A stretch of 38,327 nucleotides of DNA. Origin: a virus. A program made the position numbers and the translations under genes. How positions within the stretch are numbered: the stretch's first letter is position 1; each line of letters opens with the position of its first letter. Of this stretch, positions 7,401 through 15,436 are shown piece by piece. The stretch lies in the IMG/VR virus record IMGVR_UViG_3300027805_000036, positions 1-38,327 of that record. The stretch is one strand, 5' to 3'. The notes under the pieces are model-generated. The model saw nothing but the letters and a program-made list of their open reading frames with translations. It had not been told where the DNA came from and made no database searches.

Positions 7401-10232
7401 TTTAGAACTCATTATGAAAGTATAGGTATAACACCTGACACTATACAAGACATATATGACAATGCAGAACAAATTGTTGCTGATCCTATAATGGATTTGA
7501 AAGACAACATGGAATCGGGTAATACAGGAGCAGTAAAAGGTTTTATACCAAACGGTCAATCCGAAGAAACTTCAGGAACCGGTGGAACTGGAGGCATATC
7601 AATAACACCACCTTCAGGAACCGGTGGAACCGGAGGTACATCTATTGTAGAAGGTGTTACAGGATTTAGAGAATTTGAAGAAGGTGTTGAGGGAAAAGAT
7701 TATGGTACATATACTGTTTATGCTGATGAAACAAAAACAAAATTTAGTGTGGATGGACAAACATTAGATACACCATTTTTATATGCAATTTATAGATATG
7801 TTTTGTGTAGTAATGATACGCCGGAAACAAGTAAATCGAGGGCAAGGGCAAATATTTTAAAATTTAAAGATGAATTAAGCAAAAAATATTTTATACAAAG
7901 TTCAGATGAATATGTTGGTGATGATTCATGTCCAAACGATGAAATTCAAATAAGATTAGTTCCTAGTACTGGACCAAGCGGTGATATTATATTAAAAAGA
8001 GAGGCATCCGAGAAAAAAATACGAACTGGTCCTATTGATGTAGAAAATACATATATTGATGCAAACGGTAAAATACAAGAAGCACCTGCTTTGATAAATG
8101 AAGGTGAAACTGGCTATAAATGGAGAGATAAGGCAGGCATTCAACAACCAATACCATTTATTTATCCAGAAGATGAAGAAAATGTAATAACATATGATCC
8201 ATCACTTTTTGAAACTAAAGATCCTCAAAATAACGATCAAAAAAGTGTAAGAGAAAAAATAATTTATTTATTACAAACCGGTGGTATAAGTGCATCTAAA
8301 ATATCTTTTGATGTTTTAACTGATGGATCAGTTGTTTGGGATGGTGAAATAAAAATAAATAAGAAAGGTTTAACCGGAGATGGAAAAATACCATTAAAGT
8401 TTGCAGTAGTTAATGGTAAATTTGATTGTTCGGGATTAGATTTAACCACATTAGAAAATTCACCAAAAATGGTATACGGTGAATTTGACTGTTCTAATAA
8501 TAGATTGACAACATTACAAAAAGGACCAATTGCAGCCGTTTCTTTTGTTGGTGACAATAATCCATTAGGAGACGGAACTGGATTAAAATATGGACCACAG
8601 GCCGTTATTGGATGGCCAAGTGGAACTATAATAAATGGATCGGATGGTTACATATATTCTTGTTCTAATTGTAAATTAGAAAATTTAAAAGAAAATGGTT
8701 TAGTGGTTTTAGGCGATGGTGGTTTAAATTTAAGTAAAAATAAATTAAGCAGTTTAGAAGAACTAAACGATGCTACTAGAGATGGTATATTTTCATTAGA
8801 TATAAGTGATAATGAATTTTCATCATTAGATTCAATTCCACCAATTAAATCTTTACTTGCTTTTGATGAAAATTGGTTGGATTATGAAACCAAAGCTTAT
8901 TATTTTGATCCGTTAAATGCTGCAAATGGCGGAGAAATGAGTTATGGTACTAATAAATTACAACAAAGAACAACAGCAACAATAAACAATTTTATTTTGT
9001 CATTTAATAATAAAACAAAAAATTTAGTAAAACCTGGTGCAGGTGCATCCGCTGATATGCAAATTCGTGAATTTTTATCGGATTCATTTTTACCAAAATC
9101 ACAAACTTCTGACACTTATCAAAAACCAAGAGCAACTATTGATGAAATAAAAACTGTTCTTGCTAAATTAGATGAAATGAATTTAATAAATGGTATAAAT
9201 TATCCATGTATAGTATCTATAAGAGATTACTTTTCAGGATTAGAATCCGGTAGAAACAAATATAGAGATGCAATATTTTTGATGATAAGCCCAACAGAAA
9301 TGTATTCCTATAATGCAAATACATTACCATCTAATTCTGGAGTAAATAATAATATAGGAATTGGTTATCCTGTATTGCAACCTGGAAAATATGTCTATAC
9401 ATTAGGTTATCATAACGGTCAAACATTAAAAGATTTTCCTGCATTAGTTCAACCGTCTATTCAAAATCAAGGACAATCAAAAAATAGTAACAAAGGGGTT
9501 ATTGACCAAACGCTTAGAGGTCTTATTATAGATGTATGGAAAGCCGGATTGAAAGATAAACAAATAAATAATAAATCTACAATTGCAAAATTTGTAACTA
9601 GAATATTTCCTAGTATTTCAAGTGTTGATCCAGAAGATCCGTTTGATATACGCAACAACTTAAATATACAATCTATTTTTGGAAAACAATTTATTAAAAC
9701 TCTACCAATTCCAGAAATTTACAAAGCCATTTTTGATTATTTTCCAAATCTTAGCAGTGCAGTTCCTCCTGGAATATTTAACACTATTACTGATATAATA
9801 AAATCAACACAGTATAAAGTGCCAAACTCACCATTTATATTCATGCGTGATGAATCTTCCGATACATTTGTTGATGTATTAGGTTTAGTTCAAACAAATT
9901 TACATCCAGGTGGTTTTAAAGATACTTGGTCAATCGGTTGTCAAACCATTCCCTTTTCATTAAAAGTTACTAATGGGAAACAACCAGTTGGTACAAAATA
10001 CAATCAATGGAGTGATTTTTACAATCGTGCTAAAAATGCAATTGAAAAAAGAAATTCAACATTAAATGAAAATTCTAATTTATTTGATTCAATAGAATAT
10101 ATTTTAATAGAAAATCCATTTAAATCTGCACCAAAAAAAGAAACACCTATACCAGGACAAATACGAAATAATTTTGATATGATTACAAAATATCCAAAAA
10201 ATTTATTAGAAATTCCTGATTTTAAATTTTAA
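4491..10232 (+). CDS. 1913-residue mosaic tail protein with C-terminal HPGG/SxGC domain
   Basis: This is the largest gene in the window. Visible segments in order: an N-terminal domain (1-145); a Pro-rich linker (GPPPPRGPGE); helical and hydrophobic segments to about 410; a beta-sandwich resembling Hydin/choice-of-anchor D modules (about 412-525, with IPPGQSAQIKINF); a coiled coil (about 578-670); a Lys/Arg-rich segment (about 843-923); two Gly/Thr-rich linkers near 1027-1049; a leucine-repeat-like block (about 1303-1467: FDCSGLDLTTLENSP, FDCSNNRLTTLQKGP, LSKNKLSSLEEL, LDISDNEFSSLDSI); and a C-terminal domain (about 1543-1913). The last contains PGKYVYTLGYHNG and then His1805, Ser1814 and Cys1817 in HPGG-x5-S-x-GC, followed by QWSDFY. 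The His/Ser/Gly-Cys pattern is reminiscent of L,D-transpeptidase (YkuD-like) active sites. A virion role as a hub, tape-measure-like or penetration protein is inferred from position and size. Confidence 0.6.
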   Translation: MAVDPQIQFLVNLGAQLPGTLPSILSSVKSPFTKNSTTGKIQLQTKPGEVYDILEFIRFNDAAQDLFDAAQNLKIKDLAERKKDFAKTFMQFDVFAIAATNEPATITPDGKLTVNTEGVFLLSVSFDPAVITAYNKLAEETYQKTILSAPGPPPPRGPGERLLDGIPAAVESVSDPLGALEQFGKNLQEKIEDGYEFVSDSVSSVTQYLTKLAIGANNEFNNFLQALRDAAVSLDPGFGKLLEAEIALISQKIKDNQKASWIGGLLKIDLSDIPIIGGGLKIIEDSIIAAVTIGQALTGSISNLAQNLVREAFNRIEDFLAIEDKLLGMAATVLRTDVRTIKKVLQVIKDIQRIQNLLISGNLGEAAETIKQALIDSGAFKQEEIDGKLDSLVNSGISFLSGNILDFLFPQKKGLIVKRDLKMTTNTVGVFTITNPRELGNNLQVTEIILKDVNIDGTDIIIDSVEIVSGGNFSVMNSETDLDDAIDFEAEIPIIIPPGQSAQIKINFRNPDKLEGVLSIRSEFNYVGLKPDKQIDQNGKEIITQVIDEDDDLNETYTNQVVTPGSKKVIQPKSTDPNDQIKNIQDQYAKAVEEFSKSQRLLTDKTAALEEAKKVGGKALLDASKDLQDAQKTLEETQKKLDDVKKRLDDALSTVQAAEKAIDDFKKKNYMDALNRVDFKKLPPELGALLTSEGVKLGITEDDIKKYYETIEEGAKKVTRARDLIGKNNPIWKNLEKYQQASLAERLRLTWELLNDTIDIHNGMQDIFGDPKNNIEKVADPVGSLDTLTQQYKEKMLKLVADGIKLPNGVLLTCDSIDEATRQAIGIALGIYPDPTIKNDKKRFDDWKNRICNFFNAAEKVKEIHRKRENIRNEIVKRTNKEREKAKNRKDNKTENKVPVKDGNKVKGTEKKIKRSNRGKQISGVGDKIYRIDPVVNVGGPGTTNPIKARELSKEVTVIPVPEMAFYEDEFRTHYESIGITPDTIQDIYDNAEQIVADPIMDLKDNMESGNTGAVKGFIPNGQSEETSGTGGTGGISITPPSGTGGTGGTSIVEGVTGFREFEEGVEGKDYGTYTVYADETKTKFSVDGQTLDTPFLYAIYRYVLCSNDTPETSKSRARANILKFKDELSKKYFIQSSDEYVGDDSCPNDEIQIRLVPSTGPSGDIILKREASEKKIRTGPIDVENTYIDANGKIQEAPALINEGETGYKWRDKAGIQQPIPFIYPEDEENVITYDPSLFETKDPQNNDQKSVREKIIYLLQTGGISASKISFDVLTDGSVVWDGEIKINKKGLTGDGKIPLKFAVVNGKFDCSGLDLTTLENSPKMVYGEFDCSNNRLTTLQKGPIAAVSFVGDNNPLGDGTGLKYGPQAVIGWPSGTIINGSDGYIYSCSNCKLENLKENGLVVLGDGGLNLSKNKLSSLEELNDATRDGIFSLDISDNEFSSLDSIPPIKSLLAFDENWLDYETKAYYFDPLNAANGGEMSYGTNKLQQRTTATINNFILSFNNKTKNLVKPGAGASADMQIREFLSDSFLPKSQTSDTYQKPRATIDEIKTVLAKLDEMNLINGINYPCIVSIRDYFSGLESGRNKYRDAIFLMISPTEMYSYNANTLPSNSGVNNNIGIGYPVLQPGKYVYTLGYHNGQTLKDFPALVQPSIQNQGQSKNSNKGVIDQTLRGLIIDVWKAGLKDKQINNKSTIAKFVTRIFPSISSVDPEDPFDIRNNLNIQSIFGKQFIKTLPIPEIYKAIFDYFPNLSSAVPPGIFNTITDIIKSTQYKVPNSPFIFMRDESSDTFVDVLGLVQTNLHPGGFKDTWSIGCQTIPFSLKVTNGKQPVGTKYNQWSDFYNRAKNAIEKRNSTLNENSNLFDSIEYILIENPFKSAPKKETPIPGQIRNNFDMITKYPKNLLEIPDFKF
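7571..7636 (+). repeat. Tandem Gly-Thr linker repeat inside the mosaic protein
   Basis: A 24-base unit (7571-7594) recurs at 7613-7636 with one mismatch, a period of 42 bases. Both copies encode SGTGGTGG. They flank a short ISITPP stretch and look like a flexible interdomain linker. Confidence 0.75.
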
Positions 10233-10248
10233 ATAATTGGTATAAATT

Positions 10249-11562
10249 ATGGCTAAACAAAAAGATAAGTTGCCAAATGAAAAACTTGGAAAAATTAGTG
10301 TTGCTGGTAATCCGATTCAATCTTTGCCACCTGAAACTGCTGATATAAAATGTAAAGAATTTGATTGTTCTGATACACTATTGGATAATCTTGGTTATGC
10401 TCCTGGATTAGTTACTGGAGATATTATTTGTAGAAATATAAAAAAACCATCCGGTGAATTAAATAGATTTACTCAATATCATCTCGGTGCTGGTAGATTT
10501 GGTTCATTTGAAGGTCCTGAAGATGAAGATATTAACAGACCAGTTAAAGTTGATGGATCATTTATTACCGATTCCAATGTTTACAAATCACCAAAGATGT
10601 ATGATATAAAAGTAGGTGTTGAGGCAGTAGAAGATGTTGATGCAGAAATAGAAGAAAGCAATGATATTTCTGGAGTTGTTCAACTGGCAAAAGGATACCA
10701 GATGTTTGTTGGAATTAAAAATCCAATTTTGGCATTTGAACAAGAACAATCAGAAGTGTCACCTGGTATATTTGTGGATTACTCAAAAAGATCTAGAAAC
10801 GCACCATATCATGCTGATTTTAAAGTTAGACAAGGTTTGACAGGAGGAACTACCGATTATTGTGGTATTCGACCTTCTATTTATGGTAAAACTAAATGGG
10901 ATGGTTGGGGTGAACCGCCGTTTAATTTTAATGGTTATGTAAATTGGAGTTTCTTTAATTGTTACAATGGAAAAGGTAGTGGACAGGAAGATGGAATAAA
11001 AGGAAATCACATCGGATGGGGAAAATGGGCAATCATAGGAACAACTATTTTAAATGGAAAACCTCTAGGTGCAAAAACAGATTCAATGAAAAATAGACCA
11101 GTTTATTATTATGTAAATGGTGATCCTAAAATGTATAGATTGCGTGGAAAAGAAATATACTATGCGAAACCATACACAACTGGTATTTCTTTTGATGAAA
11201 AGGGAATACCATCATATAAAGATGCAGCATACAAGGCTAATTTTTTTGATAATATAAGGATAGCAATACCAGTTGCTGGTGGTCCTCATATAGAAAACGA
11301 TAAATTAACAGGTAATGCATCTTACAATGACGGACCTTTTCCGTTTTTTGGTAAATTGAGTAATAATACTTATTTTGCAGGATATGGTAGTGCAATGACT
11401 AATGCCGCAAAACTTGTAAAAAAATATTTTAATGATAAGGGATTAAAAGTTGAATGGATGGATAATGGTGATGGTGGTGGTTCAACTCAATTATATGCAA
11501 GAGGAAAATCTATAAAATCAAGTGGTAGACAAATTCCTTCCGTGATTGGTTGGAATGAATAA
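10249..11562 (+). CDS. Phosphodiester glycosidase-like (NAGPA) tail protein, copy 1
   Basis: The 437-residue protein has a short N-terminal leucine-repeat-like cap (about 14-58: KISVAGNPIQSLPPET, KEFDCSDTLLDNLGYAPG) related to the block in the preceding giant protein. The rest fits the NAGPA/phosphodiester glycosidase family. It shows an NWSFFNCYNG segment (near 232) like the family's NGGFF motif, an ILNGKPLGAKT segment, an IRIAI strand, the FFGKLSNNTYFAGYG hairpin and the signature DNGDGGGSTQL (Asp405 to Ser412), ending in PSVIGW. The family cleaves sugar-1-phosphodiester bonds, for example GlcNAc-1-phosphate linked to another sugar. On a tail this could attack capsule, teichoic-type or phosphoglycan polymers; the substrate is unknown. 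No clear Shine-Dalgarno site is present. It is paralogous to the next gene. Confidence 0.65.
   Translation: MAKQKDKLPNEKLGKISVAGNPIQSLPPETADIKCKEFDCSDTLLDNLGYAPGLVTGDIICRNIKKPSGELNRFTQYHLGAGRFGSFEGPEDEDINRPVKVDGSFITDSNVYKSPKMYDIKVGVEAVEDVDAEIEESNDISGVVQLAKGYQMFVGIKNPILAFEQEQSEVSPGIFVDYSKRSRNAPYHADFKVRQGLTGGTTDYCGIRPSIYGKTKWDGWGEPPFNFNGYVNWSFFNCYNGKGSGQEDGIKGNHIGWGKWAIIGTTILNGKPLGAKTDSMKNRPVYYYVNGDPKMYRLRGKEIYYAKPYTTGISFDEKGIPSYKDAAYKANFFDNIRIAIPVAGGPHIENDKLTGNASYNDGPFPFFGKLSNNTYFAGYGSAMTNAAKLVKKYFNDKGLKVEWMDNGDGGGSTQLYARGKSIKSSGRQIPSVIGWNE
10555..10598 (+). repeat. Near-identical block shared with 11895-11938 (copy 1)
   Basis: The 44 bases encoding GSFITDSNVYKSPK differ at one position from 11895-11938 in the next gene. 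The identity is higher than in the flanking paralogous sequence and suggests recent duplication or gene conversion. Confidence 0.8.
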
Positions 11563-11572
11563 TTATATTAAA
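11563..11572 (+). promoter_or_regulatory. TTATATTAAA decamer, candidate late promoter element
   Basis: The decamer TTATATTAAA lies 26 bases before the start at 11589. The same decamer precedes the genes at 12907 and 15458. It could be a divergent analogue of the T4 late -10 element (TATAAATA), but the region is AT-rich and chance is possible. Confidence 0.3.
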
Positions 11573-11588
11573 TAGAAATAATAAAAAT

Positions 11589-12875
11589 ATGGCTAAAGAA
11601 AAAGATAAACCTGCAAATGAAAAACTTGGAAAAATTAACGTTTCTAATAATAGATTACAAGTTTTTCCACCGGAAACAGCTAATATACACTGCAGTGAAT
11701 TTGATTGTTCTGAAAATTTTTTGGACAGTCTTGCATATGCACCTGGACTAATAACAGATGATTTAATTTGTAGAAAGAATAAATCGGTATCTGGTGAAAA
11801 TAATATTTTAAATCAATTCCATCTTGGTGCTGGCAGATTTGATTCATTCGGTGGTCCCGAGGATAAAAACCAAAATAGACCAGTTAAGGTTGGTGGATCA
11901 TTTATTACTGATTCCAATGTTTACAAATCACCAAAGATATATGATTTAAATGTTGCTGTACCAACCGATGATGTAAATTTAGATTCAGGTATTTTAGATG
12001 ATGATAAAAACTTAATAAAAATTAAATATAAAATAGGTAATGATGATATTACATTATTCATGGTAATAGGAATACAAGAACCTAAATTTGGTTTTGATTT
12101 AAAGGGATTACCAGAATTTGAGGCAAGGGGACAATATGGTTATGGTTCACGTGGAAATGGTCAACCAGTTCATGGTTTTTTTGTTCAAAGATTGGGATTG
12201 AATGGTCCACACGGTAAACCTGGAAATAAAGCTTATGGTGGTTTTGTGCCTCCAGATGGATTTAAGGGTTGGGGTGATCCACCATTTAATTTTAAAAATT
12301 ATATCAATTGGGGTTTTTTTGAAGCACAAGATGGAACTGGTGGTGGATCAGAATCAAAATATAAATGGGGACCTTCTCAAGCAAATGGTGTAACGGTTTA
12401 TCAAGGAAAACAATATGGTGCTAAAACATATTCGCATTCTTCACATCCATGTTATTATTATTTAAACGATGATCCTAAAATGTATAGAGCAAAAGGTGGT
12501 GATATTTTTAGGTCATTAGAAGGTCAAACTGTTTCCGTTACATCAAAGGCATCATTCTTTGAAAATATAAGAATAGCAATTACTGGTGCAAGAACTATCA
12601 TTACTAATAATCAAAGTTACATAACGGAAGGTTATGTAGGAAGACACCCATTTTTTGGAAAACTTGATGATGGGACATATTTTGCTGGCGTTTCTACTAA
12701 TATGATTGTAACTGCACAAAAAATATTAGATTATTTTAAAAAAGAAGGAAAAAAAGTAGAATGGACAGATTGTGGTGATGGTGGTGGTTCAGCACAAATT
12801 GCTAGAAATGGTAAAATGATAGAAAAGGATCCTGAAAGATATAATAGACCTGTTGCAACTGTTATTGGTTGGTAA
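11589..12875 (+). CDS. Phosphodiester glycosidase-like (NAGPA) tail protein, copy 2
   Basis: This 428-residue paralogue of the preceding gene has the same order of parts. An N-terminal leucine-repeat-like cap (KINVSNNRLQVFPPET, SEFDCSENFLDSLAYAPG) leads into a conserved GAGRF...GPED linker and GSFITDSNVYKSPK. The NAGPA-like domain contains YINWGFFEAQDGTGGGS, VYQGKQYGAKTYS, IRIAITGA, HPFFGKLDDGTYFAGVS and the signature DCGDGGGSAQI (Asp394 to Ser401), followed by ARNGKMI and a terminal ATVIGW. The middle part (about 120-190) differs strongly from copy 1, so the two may recognise different glycans or form a hetero-oligomer. The ATG is preceded by an A-rich leader (AAATAATAAAAAT) without a Shine-Dalgarno site, a style seen in Bacteroidota genes. 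Enzymatic activity is inferred from motifs only. Confidence 0.65.
   Translation: MAKEKDKPANEKLGKINVSNNRLQVFPPETANIHCSEFDCSENFLDSLAYAPGLITDDLICRKNKSVSGENNILNQFHLGAGRFDSFGGPEDKNQNRPVKVGGSFITDSNVYKSPKIYDLNVAVPTDDVNLDSGILDDDKNLIKIKYKIGNDDITLFMVIGIQEPKFGFDLKGLPEFEARGQYGYGSRGNGQPVHGFFVQRLGLNGPHGKPGNKAYGGFVPPDGFKGWGDPPFNFKNYINWGFFEAQDGTGGGSESKYKWGPSQANGVTVYQGKQYGAKTYSHSSHPCYYYLNDDPKMYRAKGGDIFRSLEGQTVSVTSKASFFENIRIAITGARTIITNNQSYITEGYVGRHPFFGKLDDGTYFAGVSTNMIVTAQKILDYFKKEGKKVEWTDCGDGGGSAQIARNGKMIEKDPERYNRPVATVIGW
11895..11938 (+). repeat. Near-identical block shared with 10555-10598 (copy 2)
   Basis: This is the second copy of the 44-base block in the NAGPA-like paralogues, with one mismatch to copy 1. 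Confidence 0.8.
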
Positions 12876-12881
12876 ACATAA

Positions 12882-12891
12882 TTATATTAAA
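12882..12891 (+). promoter_or_regulatory. TTATATTAAA decamer, candidate late promoter element
   Basis: This is the second occurrence of the decamer, 25 bases before the ATG at 12907. AGAGG (12896-12900) supplies a ribosome binding site 6 bases before that ATG. Confidence 0.3.
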
Positions 12892-12906
12892 ATATAGAGG
12901 AATAAC

Positions 12907-15432
12907 ATGGCAGTTCCAAACCAGACAATATTGACTATAAAAAATTATCAATTAAAACATGCATATAATTCAGATGGATCATTAACCGCTGATTTAAAAG
13001 TTGAATTGAATGTTGAACTTGAAAAAAATTATGTTGATAGAGTTAATAATACACTTGAAAAAGTATCTTCCCAATTATTAACAATTGATATTGATAATCA
13101 GGATGCAACATTAACAGTAGACGGTGTAAAATATAGTGTTGATCAAATATTTAATGGACAAGGTGAAACTACCGGTACTAGAAATGCCGCTGGTGTTTTA
13201 ATTCTGCCATCAAATCTTGTAATTATACCGTTTAGACCAAATTTATTAGATCGTTTACTTAATAGTGCATCACAAGATAAAAATGGATTTACTTCAAAAA
13301 CATTAGAGTTATGGTCTTTAAGATACAATTCAATTAGAACTAGATACGAAAATGAAGTTAAAAAAATAGATGAAAATGCTAGTAGATCTAATGGAAATGG
13401 ATCATTAAACGATGTTGAAATCCTAAATCCAAATTTAACAGATGAAGATAAGGCAAAATTAAATGAAACAGAACAAAATAATACAACCTTTGAGAAAACC
13501 GATGTAAAAGGATTTGGATCAAATCGTTTAATAGCTGAAAGTTTTAATATAAATAAAGATGGGGTTAGAACACTAAAAATAGGTGAAAGACACGCAACTA
13601 TAACTGCAGATGGATTTATAGATGTTGATGGAGTTCCTGTTCCATTAGAGGACGTTATCATAATAGGAAATGGTGTTGCTATATCTGTTTTAGAGGCAAT
13701 AAAAACAAATCCAGAAACAACTTGGTTTTACGATCAAATAATTGCAACAAGAAATATACAAACACCTTCAACATCAAATGGTGAAGAAATTGATTTTGAA
13801 AAATTGTGGTTATCAACAGAGGGATTATTTGAAGGTCCATCTACCGATTTAATAACAGATGCCAGTGCAACAGATGATATAAATGATGCAGATGATGGTT
13901 CAACAACCGGTGGTGATTCATTGAATAAAGATGATGTAAAAGCAAAGTCACAAAAAACACCAGATGGTGGACCCGATCAAGTGGAACAAAGTCCTGCTAT
14001 GACTAAAAGAAATTTTGAAAGAATACAAAGCAGAGTTAGTGATATATCTCCAAATTTATTAGCACAAAATCAAAGACAAACTGGTAAAATTGGAAAACCA
14101 GGATGGTGGGCTTTTAGGAGGTATCCAGATAATACACCATATGGAAAACCGGAATATGAATTTTCTGGAGTAGTAAATCCCGGTCAATCTTGTACTATTG
14201 ATGGTAAAATAGGTAGTGTACAATATCACTTCAAAGGTGATTTAATGACACTACGAAAGAATACAGGAAGAGGTGCCAATGTAATTACCGGTAGAGAAAA
14301 TGTGGTTGATTTTCCAATTTGGATGAATTTTCCAGAAGTTGGAATTTGGAATAAATTAGTCCCATATATCGCAGATAATCAAACAGAGCAACATATGGGA
14401 ATGATACCTGCTGGTAGAACATACTTTCACAATTTACCAGGTGGTTACGGTATAGGACTTTATTCAAATGTTGAGTTGAATAAACCAGATGAGGCAAATT
14501 GGGGCATAGCTCCGCCTTGGTGTGGTATAACAACAAACGCGGTTGTTAAACACGGTGGATATATGCACTATCATGGTAGTGTAATTGGTGCAGCGGATGG
14601 TGCTGAGGATTGGTGGAAAAAATCATCCGAAAATTACAAAAAAGGAAATACGGAAGAACAAGTTGGTTTTTCAAAATGGGGAATGTTTGCAGCAATTCCA
14701 ACATCAATTCAAGATGCAGAAAATGTGCCAATTAAAAATTATTTTAAAACTGACAAAAATGGAAATGATTTTTGGAGCAAAGGTAGTCACCAATCAACTG
14801 ATGCATATTTGGATAAACCGATAATAGAAAAATATACAGAAATGGTTGAAAGACGAAAAACTGTATATGAACAGGATCCAGTTAATCCTAAAAAAAGAAT
14901 AAAAAAGGTAGTAATAACACAGGAGCCAGTTGTTAAAACACGAAGTATTCCTCAAATTCATTACGAACAACTTTTACCAAACCCAACTGGAATTATGTTT
15001 TTACGTGGTGTACATTATGATTTAGAAAACGGTATAACAAAAGTTGGAACTAGATTATTGGATCATTTATTCAATCAAACTGGTTGGGAAATTGGTGTAA
15101 TTACAAGAAACAGTCATGTTGAGACTATATTATATTTAAATCCTGATTTAACGGGAGTAAATATTGGAGGAAATACTGGATCAAAATATTCAAAATTTTT
15201 ACATCAAGGCAATCACATGGCTGTAAAAAAGTTTGACGTAAAATGGCCAGGTAAAAGTAATTTTTTTGTAATAACAAAAACAGTTTCTACTTGGGGATCT
15301 CAAAAAGTTGAATCAAATTTAAACGGAAAATTCAGAAGAACTCCAATAGTTAATAGTTATTATAGTCTAATAGGTAAAGAGCCAAATATATTTTCTGATT
15401 TGAAACTAATGTATGATAGAATTTTGGATTAA
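12907..15432 (+). CDS. Tail protein with CHAP-like peptidoglycan hydrolase domain
   Basis: The 841-residue protein has a structural N-terminal half (1-290) and an Asp/Thr-rich linker (about 300-345). Its C-terminal half shows the pattern of CHAP/NlpC-type cysteine peptidases: Cys539 in PPWCGITTNAVVKHGGY, His737 in TRNSHVETILYL and Asn756 in NIGGNTGSKYS, in the catalytic order Cys, His, Asn. CHAP domains cleave peptide cross-bridges or the amide bond in peptidoglycan. The spacing between Cys and His (about 198 residues) is much longer than in a compact CHAP domain, so an insertion must lie between them (GAADGAEDWWKK to KTRSIPQIHYEQLL). It follows the two NAGPA-like proteins and precedes the wedge genes, which suggests a virion-associated enzyme. 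The motif match is by eye, and a purely structural role remains possible. Confidence 0.55.
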   Translation: MAVPNQTILTIKNYQLKHAYNSDGSLTADLKVELNVELEKNYVDRVNNTLEKVSSQLLTIDIDNQDATLTVDGVKYSVDQIFNGQGETTGTRNAAGVLILPSNLVIIPFRPNLLDRLLNSASQDKNGFTSKTLELWSLRYNSIRTRYENEVKKIDENASRSNGNGSLNDVEILNPNLTDEDKAKLNETEQNNTTFEKTDVKGFGSNRLIAESFNINKDGVRTLKIGERHATITADGFIDVDGVPVPLEDVIIIGNGVAISVLEAIKTNPETTWFYDQIIATRNIQTPSTSNGEEIDFEKLWLSTEGLFEGPSTDLITDASATDDINDADDGSTTGGDSLNKDDVKAKSQKTPDGGPDQVEQSPAMTKRNFERIQSRVSDISPNLLAQNQRQTGKIGKPGWWAFRRYPDNTPYGKPEYEFSGVVNPGQSCTIDGKIGSVQYHFKGDLMTLRKNTGRGANVITGRENVVDFPIWMNFPEVGIWNKLVPYIADNQTEQHMGMIPAGRTYFHNLPGGYGIGLYSNVELNKPDEANWGIAPPWCGITTNAVVKHGGYMHYHGSVIGAADGAEDWWKKSSENYKKGNTEEQVGFSKWGMFAAIPTSIQDAENVPIKNYFKTDKNGNDFWSKGSHQSTDAYLDKPIIEKYTEMVERRKTVYEQDPVNPKKRIKKVVITQEPVVKTRSIPQIHYEQLLPNPTGIMFLRGVHYDLENGITKVGTRLLDHLFNQTGWEIGVITRNSHVETILYLNPDLTGVNIGGNTGSKYSKFLHQGNHMAVKKFDVKWPGKSNFFVITKTVSTWGSQKVESNLNGKFRRTPIVNSYYSLIGKEPNIFSDLKLMYDRILD

Positions 15433-15436
15433 AGTT

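Noticed and set aside
10241-10248. TATAAATT as a T4-like late promoter before the gene at 10249
   Set aside because: It is a 7/8 match to TATAAATA but touches the ATG, leaving no leader; chance in AT-rich DNA is likely.
10249-12875. Diversity-generating retroelement target (variable repeat) in the paralogous tail genes
   Set aside because: No reverse transcriptase and no template repeat with adenine-specific differences are present. The repeats look like ordinary duplication.
13143-13661. 172-codon minus-strand frame inside the CHAP-like protein gene
   Set aside because: Same reasons: an antisense shadow of a real gene, no start signals, no recognisable motifs.
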